Positions 22,396 to 32,875 of a stretch of DNA of 52,747 nt are shown here, one piece after another. Origin of the DNA: Pelomyxa schiedti (Eukaryota; Evosea; Pelobiontida; Pelomyxidae); NCBI GenBank assembly GCA_020536535.1, contig JAHLWZ010000595.1:1-52747 (forward strand). The letters are read 5' to 3'. The notes under the pieces were generated by a model that was given only the letters and a program-made list of their open reading frames with translations, was not told where the DNA came from and made no database searches. Within the stretch, counting starts at the first letter, position 1. Each line of letters begins with the position of its first letter. Both the position numbers and the translations under genes were made by a program.

Positions 22396-23653
22396 ATGCG
22401 TGCCAAGAAAGTGCGAAAGACAGTAGGGCACAATAACGCGCAAGTACTTCATAATAAATAGTTAGTGGTTTTCTAAGTCAAAAAACCAAGACCACTCTTG
22501 GAATTCCAGTGCTTATTCTTAACGAAATTCTTGCTTTTCTGACCCCAAAAGATTTGTATAGATGTAGAAGAGTTTGCAAGGAACTTCTACTTCATTAATT
22601 TCATTAAGGAGTCAACTAAACGAATCAGGAGTTTTGCACTGTCGTCGATGAACTAGTCGGTCAGCCGAGCTATTGGACAAACTTCAGTCTCTCCAGACAG
22701 AGTTTTCTAAATTCTGCTATTGCTTACAGCCGATTTGCTGCTGGACTCGAACACTTTGCGTTTCTGACACCCTCGTCATTTGACACACATGCTAGGCTTC
22801 AATACGACTACCACTTTAAGTTTCTTCTAGTTGGTTGTCATACCATTTTTTGGCTCTATCTTACCACTCTACAGGCGATACGGAAGTTGGGAAGCACGAA
22901 CTTGTGAGACACTTCTCCTGTAATACTGTGGATTTTAATGAGACCGGTTCTGTAAATCTCACTGTTCAGTTTTATACGAAGGTAGATAGAAGAGTCACTA
23001 ATATCTAAATTTACACTCTTGGCAGACTCTAAACCTTAGTGGTATCATTGATTTTTTTTTTCAACAAACGTTGTACTTATGTGGCCCAGTTTGGGTTTAT
23101 GATCCCATGGTATTCAGACATATGTGCTACCGTCCTTTTAGAGAGACAGTAGTAGTGATAATCTGCTTTGATCTCTCTGGTATAACTCCATTGGTAGGAA
23201 AATGTATATTAACATTCCCAGATAGGCGTACCTTCGAAAATTTGCATAACTGGTACCACGAAATCCAAAGATATTCTGCAGAGGTTTACAAATCCAATAC
23301 CCAACTCCTTATGACAAAATTTAGATGCCAAGAATACTCATTATTGGCACGAAATCAGAGTTGCAACACGACGTTACTACCAAAGAGGTTCACATCCAAA
23401 ACTCAGATACAAACCCAAAACCAACATGCCTTTTTTCATTAAGGTAACTGAGGCGTGTAACTCAATCAATTCCATGTATTCCGCATATGTCGACGAGGAA
23501 GTCTTCTACATTGAAACCAGCAGTCATAAGTCCTACAATGTAGACTTGCCCTTCCTAATAGCCACCAACCTTGCCATTAAAGCCAAACTCAGTACACCAG
23601 TGCCCTCTGTAGTACCAAAACCAACCCCCAACCCAGGTTGCATTCTCTCCTAA
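22396..23653 (+). CDS. F-box protein fused to a Rab/Ras-like GTPase with CaaX end
   Basis: Eight exons close in phase: 22396-22443, 22491-22571, 22629-22833, 22875-22981, 23026-23179, 23222-23283, 23325-23387, 23444-23653 (309 residues). Residues 17-70 look like an F-box (IPVLILNEILAFLTPKDLYRCRR). From about residue 110 a small-GTPase fold follows: FKFLLVGDTEVGKHELV (P-loop), VVVIICFDLSDRRTFENLHNW, PRILIIGTKSEL, and FYIETSSHKSYNV (the SAK-like loop). It ends in GCILS, a CaaX prenylation box. Several nucleotide contacts are altered: GKH in place of GKS/T, YDPMVF where DTAG is expected, TKSE in place of NKxD. It may tether a ubiquitin ligase to membranes (inference). The start codon choice is less certain. 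Confidence 0.8.
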
Positions 23654-23948
23654 AGGATTGAATGAACCCCAGAGAGGTCATTTCCCCTCACAATCACAAA
23701 ACACACAGACCAAGCAAAGGATCCCAGTTTTCGGCTTACAGTAACGTGAACACCTACCTCTTGCCTTATAAGTCACACTTACCTTCTCTTCAAAGCCCTC
23801 AACTTTGAAGTTGTTGGTTTTTTTTTTCACGGCGAAGGGGTGCAGTGTCACTGCAGCAGTGACTTGTCCCATAATTAAATTAATTTCTTCAGCCTCGCTT
23901 GTGGTGCACAAAGCAAACAGCATTCACGTGTTGTAATTAAAATCAGTG
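23654..23948. other. Intergenic
   Basis: No supported gene. A minus-strand frame (23678-23923) is open, but it has no acceptable splice context or recognisable features, so I treat it as chance. Confidence 0.4.
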
Positions 23949-26900
23949 ATGAGTTTGTTGTCTGTTGCAAAACAGTCACTTGTTGAGGCTGTGGGGAGGG
24001 GTGATGTCAGCTCAAATGAATCATTTAACGTGTATAAAAAGGTATGCCAAAATTTGATTTGGATTTGTCCGTGGGGGGCGTTTCGTTTCGCTTGAACGCG
24101 AAAGTAATAGTACAAATAGAGCGCAAAGACTATGAGAATTCAGCTGAAAAATATTACGGCTGCATGTGAAAGAAAATTGGATGAGAGGCTCCAATGTGAA
24201 TAGCATATCATTGCAATGCTCTTTCACAAATCCTTTTAGATGCCAGTAACTACTTGGGAGCGGAGCATATGATAGATGCATTTGGATCCTATGCAACAGA
24301 ACTTGGTCTGTCCCATGAGTGTGAAGTACTTGGTTTCTCCCTCTGAAACTCACGTCATCTCCACTCAATGTCTTAAAGGTTCTGCATTAAGAACATATAG
24401 TGATATACAAAGACAACTCTTGAATCTACGGAAAACACTGGTAAAAAATCTCCGAAATTGACACTGTATTTATCAAGAAATATAAGGACTCAGAGCTACG
24501 TGAGCAAGTGGTGAAACCTCTGAACCAGTTTGTGGATGTGGATGTCAAGAAAATGCGCAATACCAAGACTCAATATTATCACATCCGAAAAAGTTATGAC
24601 TCTTTGCGCAGCAAAATGAGAGATTTGGAGGCTGAACGGAAGCCAGACCCAAATAAACTCTTTTTGGTTTGTTTTTAATCTCCATTTATTGTTGGACTTA
24701 AGTGCCAATTTGGATAAACTCAGGGTCACCAAGAAACAGCTGCTGTAGGTGCCGAGTTCTATAACATACAAACAAAAACACTCAGTGAACTTGAGGATTG
24801 CAATATGAGACGTGACTTTGATGTGCTAAGCAATATAAGGTTACTTGCCGTGTTCTCTAACAAAAAAAATGAAATTCCTATGTAGACAATTACTGCTTCT
24901 ACAGTCTGAGTACCACCGAAAGTCTTTTGCTCTTTTCAAGGAGCAGGAAGCATTCATCCAACACCTTCAACAAGCTGCTGAACAGGTTATTACACTTTTG
25001 TAGTCGAAGTTGACCTATTTAAATACCCAGGCGAAGATAGTTTACCAAGATGCGAAAAATAAACGGGAAGAACAGACTCAACTTTACCTCAAGGATAGAT
25101 ACCAACACAAATACGATGTTCTCGTTGATGTAAGTACCTCTTCTGCATGTGGTTCTCTTTTATTTATTAACTTTCATGGCAGTTATTGTCCGCACCAAAT
25201 TTGCTTGTGGTATCAGGTCTCATTGACATTTTGCCCCAGCAAAAAGCTGATGAGGTCATGGTCTCAGTGGTAAGGTGGAAGCCCAAAAATGTCGATTACG
25301 AGTTTACAAATGTAACTCCAGAATATTGGATTATAACAACAGTGCTCTTCCTTTGGTGGAAGCTGAGATATCAAGACAAGTTCAAGAAACAAGTAATTCT
25401 GTTGCCCTACTATGTTCTTAACACGTACTAACCTCAACAAATAGCTGAACCTGGCACAATCTTTCGAGGAAATACCACAGCCACGAAGTTAATGACAGCC
25501 TTCACCAAAATGATTGGCAAGGACTATATCATTAGTACACTAAAACCTTCACTGCAGTATGTTATTGATTACCCAGACGATTACGAGGTGAAAATGTTAA
25601 ACTTCAAGATGCTTTCCAATGAAAAATCACAGATCGATCCTGCTAAAATTTCTTCCACGGAAAGCCTGGAAACCAATATTGCAAACTTGGTTCAAGTTAC
25701 AAGTAAACTTCAAATGATTCTTAACTGTGGAATTCAAAAATCCCCAGACAATTTCTTTGACCATATTATTGGTTCAACTGCCCGCTGCCCAATGTATGGG
25801 CTTTGTTATACGCAAGTTATTTTTAACTTTTGTTAAGGCCAATTCGTGTGATTTGCAGGCACTTACGAAACGAAGTCTCACGGAAATTTGATTCCCGTGC
25901 TGGTGTAATTGCTGTAAGTGGGTACGTTGGTTTTAAGAAGTAACCCTTTGGTCTCACAATTATCAATCAGGATGATGTTTCTGCGATTCTTTTGTCCCAA
26001 CATTTTAGCACCAACAGCACTGGGGATCTTGCCAGCTGCACCACCACACGCAACATTACGAACGCTGCTTCTTATAACAAAAACCATGCAAAATCTTGTG
26101 AATTATGCGGAACTCAATTCAAAAGAAGGTTTTTGCCCTTCATTTACAAAATTGGAAGAAGTAAAACCTTGCGTGCAGGCTTCATGGCTGCTATGGATGA
26201 TTTCATTATGGACAAGAGACCGGCGATATCTGCGTGGTACGACCAGTTGACAGTAAGTTATCATCCACATAGAATAAGAGAATAAGTCAACTAAACGTGG
26301 TCAAGGAAATACCACAGGACTGGGTGAAGAAGTATACGCCCTGTGCCTCTCTTACAGACCTTTACTCTAATGACTTCCCTCTCGTGGAGGATGCCTGCCG
26401 AACAAATTATAAGAAATTAGGAAAAGATCTTTCTGAGGACAAGGTTTCTTCTTCCATTCACCTGAAAGTAAATGAAACTCACTTCAATTTCCAAACAGTC
26501 AACAGTAACCAAACTCTGTCAAGTCCTGGCACACCTTGAGCAGTGCACGACCTTAGAACACTCCACAGCATCCCTCGACTCCTCTCAGGGCCGCCAGACT
26601 GCCCTCACATCAGCTCTATCCCCAACTGGCACCCCGGCAGCTTCCCCAGCACCAACACCGTCATCATCCCCCACACTCCCTGATCGTGGGGCAGATGCAA
26701 CAACAGTCAGTACTTCTGCCTCATCTTCCACAGGTTTTACAGGCAACACAAGCATCTCCACACCCTCGACGAGCCCCGCTTCCATGAAATCTTCCGATAC
26801 GGAAGAAGTGCCGGTTGAGCCTTCAACATCACCACACACCACACGTGCGTTATGCACCAGCCCAACTACTACTAGTACAACAAGCTCCCCTACGACTGTA

Positions 26901-27698
26901 CCTTCCACAACTTCACACATCATAAAAAGACCACCACATCTCATCAGTGGCACCACCAACACGTCCTCCACCAAGTCTCCATCAGAATCACCCAATACAT
27001 CAACAACAATCCCTCGCCCCATAGGATCCACCAATTCATCCAATGCCGCTACGTCAGTAACTGCAAATTCACCTAAAACCGCTGCAACTGCAACCTCAAA
27101 TGCAACTGCAACTGCAAATTCAAATTCAAATGCAACTGCAAATGCACCTGCAAGTGCAGTAACTGAAACGGGAACGGCCACATCGACATCAACTTTGGCA
27201 ACAACAACAGTGCCGTTTTCACATAGGCGGATTGTGAGCATGACAATGCCAGCGAGGCCAGTGCCCATTCCGTCACCCCGTCACCCAGGCACATCGAACA
27301 TGAACTCCTCAGGTCCACTGAGACCCAGCTCACCACCGCCAACATCAACATCAGCATCTGCCTTCTCAATCTCGAGTCCACCAGTACGTCCGATCCCACT
27401 TATTCCCAAGCCCTCATCATCAACTGAACCCTCGCAGGGTTCTGTATCCTTAGCAACAACAACAGAACACAGCACCAGTTCACAGTCACTAAAGCGGGCA
27501 CAGCAGCCACCACAAACACAATCACAAGCAGCATCAGAATCACAACCAACACAAACCAGCAGTAGGCCACTTCCCAATCCACAACGTGATCAGAATCTGG
27601 GCAAGAGTGATCCCACAACAATATCGGGAACGGGAACACCACGCCTTGTCAAGACGACGATGCTGCACCCTTCCCCATCAACCCCCAGGAAAACCTAA
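23949..27698 (+). CDS. BAR and RasGAP domain protein with Ser/Thr/Pro-rich tail
   Basis: Sixteen exons close in phase: 23949-24041, 24144-24195, 24240-24320, 24379-24440, 24478-24666, 24724-24839, 24886-24985, 25031-25129, 25183-25274, 25322-25392, 25445-25793, 25859-25921, 25971-26128, 26179-26252, 26306-26443, 26499-27698 (978 residues). Residues 1-270 are a helical BAR domain (ASNYLGAEHMIDAFGSYATE, KMRNTKTQYYHIRKSYDSLR). Residues about 290-550 are a RasGAP domain: PGTIFRGNTTATKLM carries the arginine finger, and MMFLRFFCPNILAPTALGI is the FLR motif. Key residues look intact, so an active GAP is likely. The last exon adds about 400 residues rich in Ser, Thr, Pro and Ala, probably disordered. 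The protein would switch off Ras at curved membranes. Confidence 0.9.
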
Positions 27699-27844
27699 AA
27701 ACCAGCCTGGTTTCCAACTTGGCGCAGAAAATTTGATTGTCAATGTTTTATTTTTAGTCATCGTTGTTCCCACAACACGACAAAAAGAAGGTGAGGTGAT
27801 ACAGCCCAGTCAGATTGTTGAGGACACACAAACATAAGAACAAC

Positions 27845-29087
27845 ATGGCTACTACCACTACCACAACCACGACGACGACGACGACCACGGCGGCCGCTCC
27901 ATCCATGCAATGTCCAGCCTCGGGGTGCCTGTGGACTGGTGAGGAGGATCACATGTTTGCCCACCTCTCTGTATGCAAACATGCGGCGGCGTGGGATCCA
28001 TCGCCCTGCCATCGTTGCAGGAGGGTGTGTAAGCATAAGTGTGATCGGTGCGGGGAGCATTGGGACAAGTACGCCCCGGGTGTGGCTCTGTATTCGCCAA
28101 TCCGCCTGGCGAGGGAACAAAGAGAAAAAGACAGGCAGGGGAGTCAGGAGAGGGGGGAGGAGGCTGGGGGCGATGGACAGCCTGCGACTGCGGCAGCGGT
28201 GAGGACTGGGGACGAGGGAGATGAGGAAGCTGGAGATGAGGAAGCTGAGGAAGCTGAGGAAGATGAGGAAGATGAGGAAGATGAGGAGGCCCCGCAATCG
28301 GGTGTGGAGAGGGAGGATACTGATACTAGTGATGGTGATGACGGGGGGAAGGAGGTCCCATTGGGGAGCAAACACCGCAAAAGGAGGGTGGATAGTGATT
28401 CTGAATACGAGGATCCCAAGTACCAAAAGTACATTGAAAAGGAGATGGTGGAGTGTGGGTTACCAGTAATTCGTGGCGACAATACATCAGCACCAACAGC
28501 AACAAGCAGTGGCACCAATGAGAGTGGCTTTGAGGAGGTTGGGGATGGATACAGTCATTACCCCTTGCAAGTGGATCCTGCGAACGTGATGGATGATGCA
28601 GAGGTGGAGGGAGAGTCTGCGGAGCTGGAAGCGGTGATGGCACTGGAGGTGATTGGGGCTAATGCTGTAAATGTAAGTGTTGGATTGTCTGCTCTGGAGC
28701 AGTCAAAGTCTGTGGAGAATTCAGCTACGTTCTTTGGATTGGGACAGGTGAACATTCGTATATCACTGATACCAGAAACGCAAGCAAACCAAGAAACGCT
28801 GCGCATCACTGCACAGCTTCCTGAACACCCCTCCAAAAAGCCATTCATTGCAACGGTAGTTTTCCTTTCTTGAGTATTGCACAAAACAACACAAACCAAC
28901 TAAAATGTAACACTCACAATTATAGGTGCAACCATTGGGAATGCTATCAGCGCGAGGCCGTCCTTATGCAGGCCAAACCCAGCCATTCAAAGGCCCACAA
29001 GAGAAAGCCCACATAATATTCAACTTGGCTGAATTCAATACGAGGAGTGACAAGCTCGAGTTCAGAATCATCCTTACCTCCTCCTAA
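27845..29087 (+). CDS. TRAF-type zinc-finger-like acidic protein
   Basis: Two exons, 27845-28855 and 28926-29087, give 390 residues. After a run of 13 Thr encoded by ACN repeats comes a Cys/His cluster, CPASGCLWTGEEDHMFAH followed by LSVC. It resembles a TRAF-type finger (Cys-x4-Cys ... His-x3-Cys). A second cluster follows, CHRCRRVCKHKCDRCG. The middle is strongly acidic (EAEEDEEDEEDEEA), then a basic patch. The C-terminal 110 residues look like a beta sandwich (VNIRISLIPETQANQ, KAHIIFNLAEF). I cannot assign a function; partner binding through the C-terminal domain is a guess. Confidence 0.78.
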
Positions 29088-29354
29088 AAGACCCTTAATT
29101 GTTTCCAGAACCAACCAAGTTGGCAACTAACAAATTAACAAATGAACGAAAGAGGGTGTTGGCCCCTGGCAATTGTGGGATTGAGTTGTGTCATTCCAAA
29201 GCCAAGTAACTCTATCAAGGTTTACTCGTGGTTGCCAATAAGGCAATGCACCCCAAAAACACCACACAGTAGTTGCTTTGGTTGACAAAGTAATGAATAA
29301 AATACAGAAATGTTTTTCTACTTCAACAAACAATTTTCTTATCAGACCTGCAAT

Positions 29355-30205
29355 TCACACAAGGGGAGCTGGTAAACCCAATTGGAGCTCATCTGGCATT
29401 TCAGAGTTTACATCGTCCATTATACCTTGCACAATATTTTCCAATACTGAAACTTGTTAGTGATTGATTGGTAGAATAGAAGGACAGTCACCTGAATGAT
29501 GAGCAACTGGCATTGATGGTGAGGCATGAAGAGCAGGTGCAGTTGGAGGGGCAGTAACTGAAACCAGCAATTGTGGTGGGGGTACGAAAGTGCGAGTAAA
29601 GTATGTTGTGTACAAGGGGGCAGCTTTGATGCACACAATACGGGTGTTTGTTACTGCACTTAGGAAGGTAAGAACGGGAGTGTGAATGTCACCAGAAGGG
29701 AAAAGCGGGTAAATATGGTGCGTTATGTTATGAACAATCCTCCTGTGGCAATGTCAGGTGAGGAGGAAGCAAATAATCCATACACATGGTAATTTTTAAA
29801 TATATTGAGGAGATCCAGCGTTGTGCACCAAGAGGGTATTCCAAAGGCTCGGCGGACCAACAACAACTCAGGAAACGGTACCGCCTTGGGAGGGAATTTT
29901 GGCTCTCGATGATAAAACTCGGCAGCTGGAACTTCAAGGTAGATATTTCTTCCCTTCTTGTGCCATATCCTCGGAACTGCAGCAGCCTCCTCGGCAGTTC
30001 GAAAATTTACGTAAGTGGCAATGCACATTCTACCGGGCTCCTTGGCAACTGTGATGCGAAGGAGTTAAACTACATCAGGTTTCCTAGCATTCGGAAAAGA
30101 GAGTTCATAGTCAATGCTTTGTCCTCTGGCTGCACAAAAACGCGCCTCGATTTGGGCAAGTGTATTGGCCTGGGGTACTGCGACATCCACAACGTATCAC
30201 TTCGC
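29355..30205 (-). CDS. RRM-like protein, gene model incomplete
   Basis: Two 3' exons join well: 29492 and upstream to the last exon 29452-29355, ending VSVLENIVQG...LPAPLV and a stop. Further upstream the minus strand encodes an RRM-like alternation: TLAQIEARFCAARG, SIDYELSFPNAR, CIATYVNFRTAEEAAAVP, NIYLEVPAAE. A second half-motif follows (LLLVRRAFGIPSW, YHVYGLFASSSPD). Joining this block (about 30028-29723) to the exon ending at 29492 needs a phase-2 donor that I cannot find. The 33-base candidate intron near 30040-30080 is also unusually short. The start codon is unresolved. Confidence 0.5.
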
Positions 30206-30539
30206 TTTTTATTTGTTTTTTTTATGTGGGATTTTTTTTCCTTTTTGTCCTACCATGAGTCAGGCAAATTAATGCTCGAAATTACTCGTAGAGGGAAGGG
30301 CAGTGCGTAGTGATTTTTGGCATCGTTCCCCGGCTCAATGCCGAGGCGTGGTGAAGATCTTGGCATCTCCAAAAGTTCATATTAAACGGTTACTGTGGAC
30401 CTCATGCATTAGTGGTGGGTGGCTCTTTGTAGTCTCGGCTAATAATCACATACGGTGTTTTCTGCATTTGATCGCCTATAATCTCCTCGTACAGCTTGCA
30501 TACAATTGTATTGTACCTTAATAGCTTTTTTCATCTAAG

Positions 30540-30877
30540 TTCGAGATTTTGGCTCACCTGCGTCTCGAGACAATCACAAGCCCATGTTACGTTACGCTTC
30601 GATGAGTTACAAAGTACTCCTTGGCTGCTTGGCACATTATAATCCGGGGCACAATGAATCTTCCCGCGCTTTAAAGTGTGAAAATGGTACCATTTTCCCG
30701 CGCTTATCATTTAATCCAACGTGCCACTAGAATTCGACTCGAGTCGCAAACCACAGGTGATTTAGGTTTCTGAGCTTAAAAGCCTAGTAAGCGAGAGTGA
30801 CATTCCATTCAGTGACACTCTTGGCTTAAAAGGCATTTAAGCACAGACTCAATTTCGCTATCTGGTAGACCCGGTAG
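30540..30877. promoter_or_regulatory. Intergenic region with two E2F-like sites and a 12-base palindrome
   Basis: Two copies of TTCCCGCGC occur 34 bases apart (about 30660 and 30694). The second reads TTTTCCCGCGC and matches the E2F/DP consensus TTTSSCGC. Between them lies the perfect palindrome AATGGTACCATT. The region lies between the divergent RRM-like and ankyrin genes, so it may drive one or both. The first exon of the ankyrin gene probably also lies here. Confidence 0.35.
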
Positions 30878-31352
30878 CTGACCAGCTTCACTCCAACAGG
30901 AGCCGAACAAGCGAAGAAAATTGTAATGATACAAGCATAACAACCGCTCCTACTGAATTCAACAGAGCATCTGGCTGTCGCATCCTTCATTGGGAATACG
31001 GCAGTAGTCGAAACTTTGCTCCAAAAGTGTGGTGGCACATCTCCCCCAACGACACCCAACGCACCACCACCACTTCACGTGGCAGCGTACTATGGCAATG
31101 TAGAATGTATGAAAAAACTGCTCGCTTCTGGGTGCTCCCCGTTGGAAACAGATGTAAATGGAAGGTGTGTGGTACACTAAATAAGAGCCAACTCTAATCC
31201 CACTCAGAAATGCCCTTCATCTTGTAGTAGCTGCGGGAAATATTGAAGCTGTGAACCTTTTACTGAAAGATGCCTCAACAGGGTCCCAAGCGAAAATGGC
31301 GCAAGATAACGGCGGCAAAACCCCTTCCCAGTTTGCTGACGAATGTGAATAG
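30878..31352 (+). CDS. Ankyrin-repeat protein (5' end unresolved)
   Basis: Three exons in phase: 30878-30922, 30968-31164, 31208-31352. They encode three ankyrin-type units: KIHLAVASFIGNTAVVETLL, PPPLHVAAYYGNVECMKKLL and NALHLVVAAGNIEAVNLLL. The last ends in GKTPSQFADECE and a stop. An upstream exon with the start codon is needed but I cannot fix it. The protein is short compared with the two other ankyrin genes of the window and unrelated to them outside the repeat. Confidence 0.65.
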
Positions 31353-31986
31353 GGGTATCTTAGAAGGGACAAAAGTCAAGCCATCGGATTCTTCTCTTAA
31401 GGTCATAACCAAAGGCCACGAGGTATCCACTTCCGCCCTTTGCATCCCCACTTACATTCCTCAAGAAAAAGTTCCCAAAAACACGTACTGATTGACTTGT
31501 CACTCTTACAACCTCAGCCTAAGCTCGGGCAGTGTCACTCTAGCACCGTTACAACACTAAATGTAACCTCAAAGTTATTTACCTATGGTATCACGCGTAT
31601 GTCCAAAGAAACGCCCTCCCCGTTTCGAAAGGTCAAAAAAACTGATTACTTCCCACGGGTTCCAAAAAAAATTGATTACGAATCTTTAATAAAAAACCCG
31701 CGAAGAAGGAAAACAATACACAAAAGACATAAAAAAATAAAAATAGACCAGCGGTGCTGCGCTCCGGTCCACCGTCAAATCTTCCATTGGGAGTCATAGC
31801 AAGCAGTTGGTTCGGTGCATGCAACACTCTCGCAGGCAACCAAAGAGTAGAAAGTAGTGGTGGGGTACCAGTCACGCACTCAGAGCAGTCCTCTCTCTCT
31901 CCACCCCCCCACTTGTTTCCATTCAAGTTCAACAACAACCAACACCACTCTTCCTGCAGGCAGGGATCAGGCTCTGGGTCAACCCC
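31353..31986. other. Left flank of the repeat block
   Basis: A-rich sequence followed by CAC/CT-rich sequence. No supported gene. Open frames on both strands are short and lack splice or domain support. Confidence 0.4.
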
Positions 31987-32875
31987 GTTTCCCCTATGGC
32001 TGCGTCTTGACATGCCGTGCAGTGGGCGGGTTGGGGCGGAGCCCCCTTGCACCACAACCAAACCACCACCACGCATCCCATTCTTCCCATTCCATTCCCA
32101 ATTCAACAAAACCAGTTCCTCCTCCTGTGGCACTGTCAACAAAAGCTGAAGCTGGCGGGCTGTTGTGGTGATGACACTCTCTGTCTATTGTGTAGTGGTA
32201 TTCATTTCCAAAATTTCCACCAATCCACTTTATTTGGCATACTAGCTACCAGTAGCATATCATCGTATCACATCACACAGCCAAAGAAGCAACAAGAGTA
32301 TTGCCTCTGCCCTCGTGTGGTTAAGCCGTACCCTCTCCGTTTGCCGTTGTGTTATTCAAAGAAATCACCCTTTTTACCAAGTTGTTGTAACGTTGTTGTT
32401 TGCTGTAGCCTCCCTCTTGTTGTAGGGTGAACAGAGATTAGCGTGACAACTCTCCTACCTTTGGGACACCATTGTTGGACGATGCGGGCCGGATAGAACG
32501 TAAAGGTATCTACACCAACCCTGGAAAAAAATATACCCAACGGTGAATGCAAAGCCAGGAGTCTTTGTTTTTACAATAATGGTCTTTGCAATATGTTTGT
32601 TGTGGTTTGAGGGTGTTGTGAATGGTGGCGGTGCTCTGCGAATGGAGCCGGGAACCCAGTACTGGTGCCGCTGCGGAACCTTGGCAGCAAAAATTGGTCT
32701 GCTACAAGTAAGTCTGAGGCTCTGCATAGGCTGCTGGATGCTGTTCCAGGCTGTGTGTCCGCAGCCGGCACGCAATCAAGCTGGTCTCAACACCCTAAGC
32801 ATTGTATCCTGATAAAGAGTAAGTTGAGTAAAATCAGGGGTTTCATCAAACATGGCGACTTCAGGAGTGCCGCAT
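31987..32875 (+). repeat. Dispersed repeat, copy A
   Basis: Near identical to 36732-37464. The first part (31987-32142) matches 36732-36888; the second (32297-32875) matches 36902-37464. Copy A has about 155 extra bases (32143-32296) that are absent from copy B. A short third match continues at 32976-33008 against 38366-38396. No terminal repeats or transposase were identified. The left end in copy B is hidden by the gap. Confidence 0.85.
32579..32812 (+). CDS. Possible short secreted peptide inside repeat copy A
   Basis: ATG at 32579 opens MVFAICLLWFEGVV, a signal-like helix, then YWCRCGTLAAKIGLLQ. A consensus GTAAGT donor after 32707 and a CCAG acceptor before 32750 join it in phase to a short Pro/Cys tail and a stop (63 residues). 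In copy B the same frame meets a TGA at 37229-37231. So it is either a lost gene or chance. Confidence 0.25.
   Translation: MVFAICLLWFEGVVNGGGALRMEPGTQYWCRCGTLAAKIGLLQVSLRLCIGCWMLFQAVCPQPARNQAGLNTLSIVS

Noticed and set aside
26585-27268. Long minus-strand open frame of 227 residues
   Set aside because: It mirrors the Ser/Thr/Pro repeat exon of the RasGAP gene; low-complexity ACN/TCN codons leave the opposite strand open by chance.
27758-28426. Long minus-strand open frame of 222 residues
   Set aside because: Antisense to the acidic repeat of the zinc-finger gene, same explanation as above.
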